Positions 35,214 to 45,708 of a stretch of 64,000 bases of DNA are shown one piece after another; the first letter of the stretch is position 1; each line of letters opens with the position of its first letter. The notes under the pieces were generated by a model. That model saw nothing but the letters and a program-made list of their open reading frames with translations, did not search any database and was not told the origin of the DNA. Both the position numbers and the translations under genes were made by a program. This stretch comes from Anthoceros angustus (lineage: Eukaryota; Streptophyta; Anthocerotopsida; Anthocerotales; Anthocerotaceae): NCBI GenBank assembly GCA_010909165.1, contig MU008186.1, positions 682,001 through 746,000 of the forward strand, in the 5' to 3' direction.

Positions 35214-35825
35214 ATGGATATTTCGACAAGTGCCAGTCATATGAAACAAGTGGATAAGATTGTTGCAGGGGATACGGTCGTTTTGGAGGGGCGTCCTTGT
35301 TATGTAGAGGAAAATACAAAAGGTGGTAATTTTTACTTTCTACGTGGTAAAGATATTTTTACTGAGAAAGAAGTCCACACTTATCTCTTATTTTCCAAGC
35401 AATGTCATACGTGTGAGGTTGTACACATCAAGTATTTGGTAATGTCCATACATCAACTAGATGGAGGAGCATACGTTGTAACATTGTCACGTGACAATAT
35501 AGAAGCACCCTTCCAGCTTCCTTCTGAAGAGGAGAAGCTTGTGAATCTAGTAAAGGACGGCCTAAACAAGGGACATGATATGCAAATGACTCTAGTCTTC
35601 GTCTTAAAAGAAACTCAAATATCAAAAGAGTTTTATATTGAGTATTTATATGATATGACTTCGACACAACCACTTTGGGACTTTCACAAAATTAGGTCAA
35701 ATACCACGGATGATAAGTTTGATTGGTGGTCATTCAACAAACAAAAAGTTGAAAGACATTCCTCTTTAGGAACTTGGACCCGCAGGGAACTGAAATATTT
35801 ACCATGGTCAGCAAAGAAGATGTGA
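35214..35825 (+). CDS. Divergent eIF5A-like protein, intronless, hypusine loop altered
   Basis: An open frame of 203 residues. Residues about 14-125 follow the eIF5A two-domain pattern: GDTVVLEGRPC, then GKDIFTEKEVHTYLLFSKQC, a H...VVH.KYLVMSIHQLDGG strand region, and a C-terminal OB-like part from LSRDNIEAPFQLP onward. Genuine eIF5A promotes translation elongation and needs a hypusine-modified Lys in a conserved Lys/Gly/His-rich loop. Here that loop is shortened to ENTKGGN, so modification is doubtful. A ~55-residue tail after about 145 has no match I know. Single exon, AT-richer than its surroundings; it could be a retrocopy-derived paralogue or a decaying copy with an open frame. Confidence 0.55.
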   Translation: MDISTSASHMKQVDKIVAGDTVVLEGRPCYVEENTKGGNFYFLRGKDIFTEKEVHTYLLFSKQCHTCEVVHIKYLVMSIHQLDGGAYVVTLSRDNIEAPFQLPSEEEKLVNLVKDGLNKGHDMQMTLVFVLKETQISKEFYIEYLYDMTSTQPLWDFHKIRSNTTDDKFDWWSFNKQKVERHSSLGTWTRRELKYLPWSAKKM

Positions 35826-35970
35826 TCCAAGTGAGCATGAACGCGATTCTGGTCAGGACTAGGGAAGGTTGAAGGATGGAGATGTCATGAAGGTTATACT
35901 TTAAGAGCTAAATTGTTGAGCGCGGAGAAATGCATAGCCATTAGACTCTAGCCACATGTCCTCTAAAGTT

Positions 35971-36152
35971 GTAGCTAGGTTATTCTTTGGAGGCACATGC
36001 AAGGTTAGTTTTTTGTTAATCCTTCTCTATTGTACAAGGCCATTTGAGCCTTTCTTAATATGTAGCTAGGTTATTCTTAAGAGTTATATTCGAGGTAATT
36101 GTTTTGTCAATCCCTCTCTATTGTACAAGGCCATTTAAACCTTTTCTTAATA
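35971..36152 (+). repeat. 91-bp tandem duplication
   Basis: GTAGCTAGGTTATTCTT begins at 35,971 and again at 36,062; both are followed by CTCTATTGTACAAGGCCATTT and a TTTCTTAATATG end. The copies differ at several positions. Confidence 0.85.
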
Positions 36153-36497
36153 TGATTGTCATCATAAAAAAATATATACATAGGAATCATAGCAATCAAT
36201 TCTAGTGATCACTTGGGGCCATTAGAACACTAGTCTACACCAATTTACAAAGTCCGTCCTTGTCAACGGAACCCTTACAAAAGGAAAACATCCACTATGG
36301 TGAACATACATAGATTGTTCATACTATATCACTTTCTTGTTTTTGGATCCCATGATTATTTTTTATTATCTAATAATTAAATATAAATATTAGCTTAGAA
36401 AAATTTGTGAAAAACTTTGTACCTTTATAGATTCTAGTTTCTTAATTGATTTTCATAATGCTATGATATTTTATCCTAAGTTTCGTTCCATTTGAAT

Positions 36498-36580
36498 GCT
36501 TAGGAAAGAAAACAAAGTGCCGATAGATGGACAAGACGAACGCTTAGGAAAGAAAACACAGTGCCAATAGATGGACATAG
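36498..36580 (+). repeat. ~44-bp tandem duplication
   Basis: GCTTAGGAAAGAAAACA followed by AGTGCC.ATAGATGGACA occurs at 36,498 and 36,542. Confidence 0.75.
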
Positions 36581-36818
36581 ACGTCATACATTGGTTCAAT
36601 TGTTGCTGTTTGTTATTGGAGATTGAACAACATAAACCTATAAACTTTCCGGCATCCTTTCAATTCCTTTGCTAACGAGTTCTACTAACAAGTGTAAACA
36701 TTTGTAGAATTTATACCTTATCTTTTAAGGTGTCGACGTGCTAAGATGGCTGAATATTTTTCACTATTATACTCATAATTTCTTCCTCCAATAAGTAAGA
36801 ACCCCGGTACTCATCGGC

Positions 36819-36990
36819 TATAGTAACCTAAATGGGGACAATATATTCTCTCATCCAGGCGGCTTCGCTTAGTAGAGAGAGAGCGGCAAGCGAGGGGTTG
36901 GAACTATAGTAATCTAAATGGGGACAATATATTCTCTCATCCAGGCGGCTTCGCTTAGTAGAGAGAGAGCGGCAAGCGAGGGGTTGGAAC
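36819..36990 (+). repeat. 86-bp tandem duplication covering the end of a P450 gene
   Basis: Two near-identical units, with CTAAATGGGGACAATATATT at 36,829 and 36,915. The right unit contains the last codons and stop of the P450 fragment that ends at 36,955, so the terminal codons are duplicated downstream of the gene. Confidence 0.9.
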
Positions 36991-37435
36991 TGCTTTGAGG
37001 TGATGCGTTCTTGGAACAGCCAGTCCAAAGGTCTCAGACATGTCTAGGGCTTCAGGTCTCTGGCCTTTTGGAAGGCACCAGTCGAAGCTATGGAGCAGCT
37101 TAGCAATGAGGGAGCCGGGCATAGTCAAGCCTAGAGTGGCTCCAAGGCATCCCCTTCTACTGCTTCCAAACAGAACCAAATTGAAATTCTGCCCCTTGAT
37201 ATCAATCTCACTGTTCCACATTGCAACAAACAGAACTTCAATTTGATCACCTGCAGAAATTGTGCGCAAGGAAATTTGCGACTGTAGGTGAAGATGTGAT
37301 GACATACCTTTCGATGAATCTCTCCGGCCTGAACTGGAGAGGACTGTCCCAAGCTTCTGGGCTCCTGTGAATGTTCTGCAGGCTAGTGAATACAACGGTA
37401 TTGGCCAGAATAGTGAAGATAGAACATCTCTAACC
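36955..37435 (-). pseudogene. Cytochrome P450 3' fragment (end of exon 4 and exon 5)
   Basis: Exon 4 remains from about 37,405 (ILANTVVF) to 37,308, including FRPERFIER. Exon 5 is 37,210-36,955, with phase 2 splicing as in the other P450s. The heme loop reads FGSSRRGCLG: the Cys ligand is kept, but the usual Pro after it is Leu. Everything upstream is missing; copia DNA begins at about 37,440. It may be related to the P450 at 44 kb, which has the opposite part of the gene. Confidence 0.75.
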
Positions 37436-37564
37436 CACAAAGATAAACTAGGGTTAGTAGAGGTGTGGATTCAATAGCTTTATAAGAAACCATTTTGGTA
37501 TTGTGAACGTATCAATGAAAGAATCTAGTCACGAGTTCCTCTCGTTTTTCTCTTATCCTTCACT

Positions 37565-37576
37565 TGGTATGAGAGC
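37565..37576 (+). other. copia primer binding site (one mismatch)
   Basis: TGGTATGAGAGC matches the initiator tRNA-Met type PBS except for one base. It lies about 765 bases before the gag start. Confidence 0.65.
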
Positions 37577-38332
37577 CTAGTGTTTGAATGCATTATGATG
37601 CGTATGATTGCGATGCTTAGTGTGCGCAGATGTCGATGATGCTAATGCCGCGCGTCGATGCGCCGTTTGTTACTTCACAATTGTTCAAAGATGCCTAGGA
37701 GAAGGAACAATTGTGTATGGTGCATGGCCCCTCCCGTCGCGCGGGTTGGGGAGCAATTCTCTTGTAATTCTTGGGAAAACTGGGCGCCTCCACAACGTGA
37801 TCAGGGCAGGGCTAACACCCATCAACATTGGGCATCCTTGCCAAGTAATTTGAGCAGGACAAATTCCAATAAGAGAAGGCAATCTTTTCTTTGGGAGAAT
37901 CTAAATCCTGACAGAAACCAATCTGCAGCACGAAAGGCCAACCGTTTCTGTGCAATTGGATGCTCACCTCCCCTCCAGGGTAATTGCTCAAGCCATCAAT
38001 CGAATCAATTGCAAGATTGACACACTTATCTCCATGGTTGAAGGCCTACAACGACCTAGGGAACAAACCCTAAATATACGGAGGGATCAAACCCCTCCCC
38101 CTACTGAAGACTGAACCGTCGCGCTCCTTCAAACCACAGCACTTGCAAGGGTAACATAGTCAGGTGTCTGTTGGTCAAATTGGTTTTCATGTGAAGCTTG
38201 GTAACCACAAACCAAGGGTGCAACATACCTAGCAGGTTGTTACTGTAACTGGTGTTGTGAGGATCATAATCACCACAATCCACTTACAGGCATCAACAGT
38301 GACAGTAATAGCACACCTGATCTTCCGCTGCA

Positions 38333-39541
38333 ATGGCTTTAAATATTTCCAACACAACAGGAATCGATTATCGTGATCGATTCAATGGAACCAAGTATAA
38401 CATTTGGACAATCAGGATGAAGTCTATGCTAGAATTCAAAGAGGTTTGGCAATACGTGGATGGTTCCTTACCTCGTCCCACAATAGCTGCAGCCTCTACG
38501 GCCACAACCAGCGCGGGAACAGTAACCCAAGCTGATGTTGATCTCTGGAACCGTGGAGATAAAACTGCGAAGCATCTGATCATCAATGCCTTAGATGAAA
38601 GCATGATGGATCATGCTTCAGGATATGACACATCTAAAGAAATTTGGGATGGTCTGGCTAATCTCTACCAAGTTCAGAATATCATGACTCTTGTAGAGGC
38701 AAGGATGAATTTTCAGTCCTTGCGTTTGAAAGAGAAGGAGAGTGTTTCGGTTTACCTAGGAAAATTCAGGTATCTCCGCTCGCAGCTCTCACTCCTCGGC
38801 TCTAAGATGACAGAGCTGGATGCCGTTGCACAATTACTGGCCAGTCTTCCACCAAGTTGGGAGAGTTTTGCCTCACAGCAAAACGGGCCCTTACAAACTG
38901 CTTCAGCAGCTGTTGCAGCGGGTGGATCTTCAACTCTTACTGTTGCTGGTCTATCAGCCTTAATGCTACAAGAGGAGATAAGGAGAAGACTAAGCGCCGC
39001 CTCATCTTCAACTGTTAATTCAGACAAGGTGCTGATGGCTGAAAGGAAGCCTAAATGGAATAAGAAAGGAGGGCAGGGAAAGCCTACCAGCAGTACCTAC
39101 AATAAAGGTGATAAAAAGAAGAAGAAAGGAGCATGCAATTGGTGTCTAATTGAAGGGCATTGGGAGGATGACTGCCGTAAGAAAAAGGCAGGCGAACCAC
39201 GCAAGAACAAGCCTCATGAGACACATATTGCTCAATCAACAAGCAGGACTGTACCTTCAATTATGATAGTATGCTTCCTTTCTACTTGTACACCATCCTC
39301 TTCGTGGTACATGGACTCCAGAGCATCTGCTCACATATGCAACAATATGAGTTGCTTCACAACATTTGCTGCTGATTCCACAGGGCAAGTTGTTATAGTA
39401 GCTGATGACAGATCAGTTGCTGTGAAGGGCAAAGGGACAGTGATCTTACACACCTCTGTAGGAACAGATTTACACCTACAGGATGTTCTCCATGTACGCA
39501 AGGGCTGCAAGTTATTCCAGGGTGACACAATTGATCAATGA
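38333..39541 (+). CDS. copia gag-protease (open, catalytic motif altered)
   Basis: An open frame of 402 codons. The N-terminal half is copia gag (YNIWTIRMKSMLEFKEVW, LYQVQNIMTLVEARM). A Lys-rich stretch and a CNWCLIEGHWEDDC zinc knuckle follow at about residues 264-277, then the protease. The protease active site reads DSRAS instead of DSGAS/T, so activity is doubtful. The frame ends in a stop just before the pre-integrase region, where some sequence seems deleted. Confidence 0.8.
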   Translation: MALNISNTTGIDYRDRFNGTKYNIWTIRMKSMLEFKEVWQYVDGSLPRPTIAAASTATTSAGTVTQADVDLWNRGDKTAKHLIINALDESMMDHASGYDTSKEIWDGLANLYQVQNIMTLVEARMNFQSLRLKEKESVSVYLGKFRYLRSQLSLLGSKMTELDAVAQLLASLPPSWESFASQQNGPLQTASAAVAAGGSSTLTVAGLSALMLQEEIRRRLSAASSSTVNSDKVLMAERKPKWNKKGGQGKPTSSTYNKGDKKKKKGACNWCLIEGHWEDDCRKKKAGEPRKNKPHETHIAQSTSRTVPSIMIVCFLSTCTPSSSWYMDSRASAHICNNMSCFTTFAADSTGQVVIVADDRSVAVKGKGTVILHTSVGTDLHLQDVLHVRKGCKLFQGDTIDQ

Positions 39542-39568
39542 ATCGCTGAAGGAATAGAGCAGGACGAC

Positions 39569-40652
39569 TTGTATGTACTACAACTCTTACCTGCAGGTTC
39601 TTCAACCACCCCATTGAGCGAGAGTAATATTGCTTGTGTGGCAGACTCTATTTCTTCGAGAACTCTCTTATGGCACATGCGGTTTGGCCACATGAATCTC
39701 CCAAAACTTATGCGTCACACACAAGCTGATTATTTTAGAACAGGTCAAGGTCTTCCCAAATTAGGAAAACAAATGCAAGTCTGTGAGTCTTGTGTAATGG
39801 GTAAGCACAAGCAACTACCCTTCACCAACACTAACCTTGTAAGAGCAACCAGCCTGTTAGAATTGTTGCACGCAGATATATGTGGACCTTTAAGTGAACT
39901 CTCACTAGGAGGAGCAGAGTATTACTTGGTTATCGTTGATGATTACAACAGGTTTACTCATACCTATCCACTGAAGAGGAAAAGTGAAGCATTCACCATC
40001 TTCCAGGACTTCAAAACAATGGCTGAATCACAAACAGGATCCAAAGTTCGCTGCTTACGAACAGACAATGGCGGCGAGTTTAGCTCAAATGCATTTAAGG
40101 ACTGGTGTAAGGCTCATGGCATCATGCGTCAATACACACTACCTTATACATCCCAACAGAATGGGATAGCTGAGAAGAAGGTTGGGGACATTGCTAGCGC
40201 AGCAAGGACGATGCTTTATGCCTCCAATCTTCGCAAGCCCTATTGGGCCGAGGCTATGGTAACAGCGACTTACGTAATGAACAGGATGTACATCAGCCAT
40301 ACCGTTAGGGACAACACCATATGAATTGTGGTATAAGAGAAAACCAGCAGTAGCTCACCTTAGAATTTTCGTTTGCATAGTTTGGGCACTTGTTCCCCTT
40401 CAGGGCAGGCCTAAGTTAGGAGAAAGGGCAACCAGGCACATCTTTGTCGGTTATGGAGATCATGTGAAAGCCTATAAACTGTATTCTCCGTCTACTCGTC
40501 AACTTACACATGCTAGGAGAGTTGTCTTCAACGAAGCTCCTACCATAAGGAGTGCAGTGGGAGTTTCCACTGCAATTGGAGAATCGAGCCAGCAACCATC
40601 AAGGGAATTTATTCCTACAGAACCAGATTGGTTCATGAAGGAGAAAGTTTAG
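39569..40652 (+). pseudogene. copia integrase (frameshift near its end)
   Basis: At 39,569-40,324 it encodes the pre-integrase HHCC region (LLWHMRFGHMNL, CESCVMGK) and the catalytic core with LHADICGPL, RTDNGGEF and NGIAEKKVGD (D, D and E). A one-base shift at about 40,310 moves the rest (LWYKRKPAVAHLRIF, GYGDHVKAYKLY) into another frame that runs to 40,652. Confidence 0.8.
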
Positions 40653-41517
40653 AATTTCACACATACCCTGATGATGACAATCCGATACCTTTATGGGCAT
40701 GCCTGAAGGTCATTAATGTGCTTGATGGAAGCATTAGGCAAGGTAATTAGGTCAAGCAAGGGCCTGAGAGCTACGAAGGCCAGACCAGAGTGAAGATATT
40801 CGGCATAGGAGTCTTTTGCAGCAGCTAAGCATTTGGAGCGTGAAGGATGCAGAGGCAGAAAGAGGCCAGTGAGCAGCACTTATCTACATTGGGTCGGCCG
40901 AACGCGCGAGCGGGGTCGGCTACGGCAGTCAACCTATCGGACTCCCTTGGTATGGCCAGTCAAGCTTGTTCACAGGTGAGTTCACTCACAATTCGAGACA
41001 TGAAGTGAAATGGTACAGCGAACGGAGGCGGTTGCACAATGCAGGCGGTTTCGATATGCTTCCTAAGCGTCTTGATCTGCTCCCTCTTCCTCTGCATCGA
41101 CATCTCCTTGTGCACCGAGGATGTGAGATGGCACCGCGTTCTTGCATTCAGCAACCCTTGAAATTCAAGTAGCCTCACAAATCCAGCTCCTGCAGCACAA
41201 GGTTGTCTTGCAAGCTTAAGCCTGATAAGAGGGCCAACGCCGCTGACTCCAGATCTTCAAGGAATGCACGCAGTTCCAGCGCATGCGTCAGACGGTATGC
41301 CTTGGCCTTTCTTTTCCCACGATGTGCCCTAGCCTCCATAGAGATTTGCTTCAGGTTGGTGCTAATTGGTGGACAGAGATGCAATCAGGTCTTCGAATAT
41401 ATCCTCGTCCTCCAGCCCTAGGCAGCCATGTGCAACGAACACCACCCCTGTGCAGGGTATGACGGGTGCTGGCTGCTGTCCTGTTTGCATATTAGATGCG
41501 CATAGGGCATGTCATGG

Positions 41518-41860
41518 GGGCACGATGAGGGCTGCAGGATCTTGCAGCCACGGCATGGTACGGCAACAGCGCGGCTGGGGTCACTGGCAACAGATGGAAG
41601 GCATGCAGAATGATTGGGTACAGCAGCAGGTTGGGTAGAACTCAAGCGTACCAGGAGGATGAACAGGATATGAAGCGGGCCAGGCGGATTCACTCGACAC
41701 AGGGAGAAGCAGCATAGGAAGTGTATGCAAAGTGTGTGCTGCAGGAGGAGGGCTGCAGGATCTTGTAACCACGGCATGGTCCAGCAACGGCACGGTGGGG
41801 TCACTGGCAGTAGAAGGCTTGCATAATGATTGTAGTGAGCTGTTGCAGGAGAGCTCCTCA
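41518..41860 (+). repeat. Imperfect ~115-bp direct repeat, copies ~227 bp apart
   Basis: GAGGGCTGCAGGATCTTG, ACGGCATGGT, GGGGTCACTGGCA and a GCAT.ATGATTG block occur in the same order at about 41,527-41,620 and 41,753-41,835. Confidence 0.75.
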
Positions 41861-43553
41861 GAGCAGGGTTTCGATTGCAGGTTCTACGAGAACTCTTGAA
41901 GTTCGAACTGTACAGGTGTTGAAGCACGTGAATTCTGTGATGCTGCTGTTGTGAGCCAGACAAGTGCCCACAACCCGCGATGCACAAAATAGCTGGTTAC
42001 TGTCATGAGCTCCAAACTGGTGCCGGTTTTGCCCAAAGTATGCCAGCCACAACTTCTGCGAGCCTAGCCCTCACAGAGCGCTATAACCCCCCTGTGCCCA
42101 CCCTGCTGTTACCTCAGGCCGGAGCTTGGTGATGGATTGATTGAATGCGGAACGGCGCTTGGATTGTGAGACTGCGACTCCGACTGAGAGAAGGAGGATA
42201 CGTGGTAGCTCAAAGCAACCAGCGAGGAATCAACATGGGCCGAATGGATTTTTCTCACAGTATGCTGCGCGCCCGCATCATTCATCCCGACAACATGTCA
42301 TGGTCCCATTCATGATTTATATAAAAAAGTTTGTCTCGATGTAAGTGCGTGTACATTAAACAAGACCGCAGATACTGAAAAGAAGAAAATGGTCATATCT
42401 AAGGAGGATCATTCTTTTGAGGATCGAAGTGAGAAGCGATAAAACCATAGTTAGTAGAAGAGAGAGATAAAGGGCAGGGAAAAGAACCAGATCCTGCATG
42501 CCATGGATGTATGTATTCAGAGTTGTAGTTACGAGTAAGTGCCCTTTCCTTGAAAAGTACAGTTGCTATGTCTGCAGAACATTGAGGCACACATATCAGC
42601 ATTGAAACAGCATTCTGGTTCCTGGGGCAGTCACACCTATGTAGCACTAGTGACAAGGCATATGCCGACTTACGATTTGCATACAGGACTTTCCCTCTGA
42701 TGTTCTACTTTCAATCGAACCATCCAAATTGGTTGCTTCTTTTGGAACGTAGAGTGCAATTGCACCTACGATGCCACCTTCATTTCTGAGCACTACAGAT
42801 CACAGCGTGGGCTTTGAAATTCAGCGTTGGATGAGGCGTGCAACACCTACCGACACCACTAGCATGACCGAACAGCAACAACAACCCAAGATGCTAAAGC
42901 AGTAGTGGAATTGGGATGCAATAGCAGTAGTAGAACAGCTGGTGGGCTCGGGTAAGATTTGAGATTCACAGACCTGCATCAAGATGTTTTTGTTAGAGAA
43001 AGATTGGATTGACGGTTTCTGGGACGGAAGGGTGGATATATTTACCAAAAACGGATGAAAACCCGACCAATATTGAATGCGCTTGATAGGTATGCCGGTG
43101 GGGCGTGCACAAGAATGGAAACCCTAAAATCACCTGCATTGCGCATCAAACGCACTAGCTCGTCAGCAAGGGTGTATCCAGAGGGGGCACAACATAGTAT
43201 CCTGGCAGCACTGTGCATCAGTACCTGAACCAGTGCAGCGTACGGAACTGCTGTTACAAATTCTCACAGTGACAAGGTCTGCAAACATGGATGTAAAATT
43301 TTGGGTAAGAAAGAAACACAAGTAGATTGAGAAGGTGGCCGACGCTCAACATCAAGAGGTTCAAGCAGCAGGGGTGGTGCATAAAGCAACACATTCATCT
43401 TCACTTGCTCCAGTACTGCTGCTGGCTTGTGCACATGGGCAGGCTAAGGTGATCTATCAGCTGTGTCCCATGCTGCCAGCTGGGGGGGAAAGAAGACCAA
43501 TTTGTCTCCAGCTGTTTGCTGTGTTTTTCCCAGCTGACCTAATGTATTCAGCT

Positions 43554-43583
43554 GATTTGGTGATTCATGACAATCACCAAATC
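43554..43583. repeat. Perfect 12-bp inverted repeat
   Basis: GATTTGGTGATT, CATGAC loop, AATCACCAAATC. A further direct copy of GATTTGGTGATTCATGA follows at about 43,586. Confidence 0.7.
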
Positions 43584-44172
43584 CTGATTTGGTGATTCAT
43601 GATTCTCAGGGTCTCTCGATCTGTCAGTCGGGTGCCGTAGTTGCTACTTTGTTCTGACAATAGCAAAAGACGAAATCGCACTTGCAGCATTTGCTCAGGG
43701 TAACCTAAAACCGGAGCCGGTTTCTGCTAGACAGGCTAGTTGCCACAACACACAAACCGGATAAACCAGATGACAAAGACGAGCTATTAAACCTACTCAG
43801 CAATCGAATGACACGACCGATGTCTGACTCCCATTGTGAATCCCAATTGCAAACGTTTCGCATTCAATCTCAGAGCGACAGTTGCAAGCGGCATCTTTTG
43901 ACACGCAAATAAAGGAGACGCTCCAAACCTTATCTGCATAGCATCTGGGAACATGGAAGGAAGGACGACTTGTGCAGCATTGCGCTAGGCACAGTGCTTA
44001 CCGATTTGAGCCAAGTCTTGGAAAGGAATCACGAGGTCCAAATCATCTCCGGTGCAATTTCGATAACAGAGCTTATGGAATGCACCAGCTACTCCGCAGC
44101 ACATTCAAGTTCAGAACGGTAGAGCCTTGGATTGCACAATTGTTGCGCTCGAAAACAAGCAGCTGTTGGATC

Positions 44173-45705
44173 ATGGACTGGGTTAATGCAATCCTGTTTG
44201 CGGTAGCGGGATTGTTGGCCATTGTCCATATTGCGACTCAAGCAGATAAGTGGTCCAGCAGCGGAAGAAAGTTTCGCCTTCCCCCAGGCCCGCCGGCATG
44301 GCCAGTGGTGGGAAACCTCTCCATTTTCTCCGATCCCAGTCCCCACGCCCGCCTGGAGGAGCTGGCCAACAAGTTCGGACCTGTCATGTCCATCCGCCTG
44401 GGCTCAAACCTGGCTGTGGTTGTCTCATCCGCGGACATGGCTAGAGAGGTGATGAAAGTGCAGGACAACAATTTCGCATCCCGTCCCCGCACCAGCCTTC
44501 CATCACCTGGTTTTCCAGGAAGGAACGTGCGGATTTCAACCCCTCGGACCCAGGCACCAGTACGTGAGGTAATACTGATTGATGGTCTTTGCAAGATTAG
44601 AAATTTTGCAACCTTAACCTTGCTCTGGTGCTCACATGATGGACATGGTTCAATTTTCAGGAAGATCATGGTGACAGAGCTGTTGACTCCCAAGCGAACT
44701 CAGCGATTCGAGGAATCCAGACGGCAAGAACTGGATGCTGCCATGAGATCTGTATTGCACAAGAGTGGGCAAGAGGTCGACATCCATGGCCTGGGAATCA
44801 CTCTGACAATGAACAACATGACGCGGATGTTGATGAGCAAGCGCTTCTGCGAATTCGAGCCTGGAGAGCAGATTGGAGAAGAATCTTCCCTGGTTAGCTT
44901 CAGAGCTTCTTCTGTCGTCCTTGAACGACATCTTGGACAGATGTGAATCCATATGCTCCAGCCTGGAGCATTTCAAGAGCTAGCGTGCATAAAACGTCCT
45001 GACATGTGGCATCTATGGTGTGCAGGTAGATCCACAGGAAGCAGCCGAGTACGGCTGGTTGATCTGTGAGATCAACCGGTTGCTGGGAATCCCTGTGCTC
45101 GGGGACAGCATTCCTTTCCTGGGATTTCTGGACATGTTCACTGTAAGGAGCATGCAGAACTCTAGGAGCAGGCTGAACAACTTTCTGTCCAAGATCATCG
45201 ATAACCAGGCAGCGAATGAGCCAATCCTGTACCTCCTAACCACATGACTTCCTTGAGGTATTGCTGAACCTCCCGGGGGAGAAAGGAGTCGACAGAGATC
45301 AGGCCACCAAAGGAATTTTGACGGTAGGACAAACCGAAAGCTTGATCATCCGACCATGATGGTGTTTTGTGCACGCCACATATACTGTATATGCTCACTC
45401 TCAGATTGTGTGTCGTCCTGAGCTGCGATCGCAGGATATGTTGCTTGCTGGAGTCGACTCCTCTGCCGTGGTAACAGAATGGGCTTTGTCAGAACTGTTC
45501 AGGAACCCGTGCGTGCTAAAGAAGGCACAGCAAGAGGTGGACTGGGTTGTAGGGAAGGATCGTCAATTGCAGGAATCAGATCTGGCTAATCTTCCCTACG
45601 TTCAAGCTGCTGTGAAGGAGACGCTGCGACTGCATCCCGTCTCTCTCTTACTTATCCCACATTACTCCATGCAAGACAGCACACTTGGGGGCTACGATGC
45701 CCGCC
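44173..45705 (+). pseudogene. Cytochrome P450, truncated in exon 4 before the heme loop
   Basis: Start at 44,173: a membrane segment (about residues 5-22), then FRLPPGPPAWPVVGN. Exons: 44,173-44,568; 44,661-44,892; 45,026-45,323; 45,435-~45,705, with intron phases as in the other P450s. Exon 4 has helix-I LLAGVDSSAVVTEWAL and KETLRLHP. The protein stops at GGYD, where the sequence joins the end of the AAA gene; the heme-binding exon is lost. Exon 1 also lacks two single bases near 44,530-44,550 and exon 3 has a frame change near 45,240. It is more distant from the 24-33 kb cluster than those genes are from each other. Confidence 0.82.
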
Positions 45706-45708
45706 AAA

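Larger units (their letters stand above)
35826..36818. other. AT-rich spacer with small repeats
   Basis: Contains two small tandem duplications listed separately; nothing else recognised. Confidence 0.4.
37440..40655 (+). mobile_element. Ty1/copia element, 3'-truncated
   Basis: Order is a short LTR-like segment (to about 37,562), PBS, ~760-base leader, gag, protease, integrase. It stops after the integrase C-terminal region; RT, RNase H and the 3' LTR are absent. It is a different family from the 17-23.7 kb element, judged by its gag and zinc-knuckle region. Confidence 0.75.
40656..44172. other. Intergenic region, no supported gene
   Basis: About 3.5 kb without recognisable coding exons on either strand. 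It holds an imperfect direct repeat (41,518-41,860) and a hairpin (43,554-43,583). Confidence 0.4.

Noticed and set aside
40966-41638. Several 60-190 codon ORFs on both strands as genes
   Set aside because: They overlap each other on opposite strands, have low-complexity Cys/His/Ser content and no recognisable domain.
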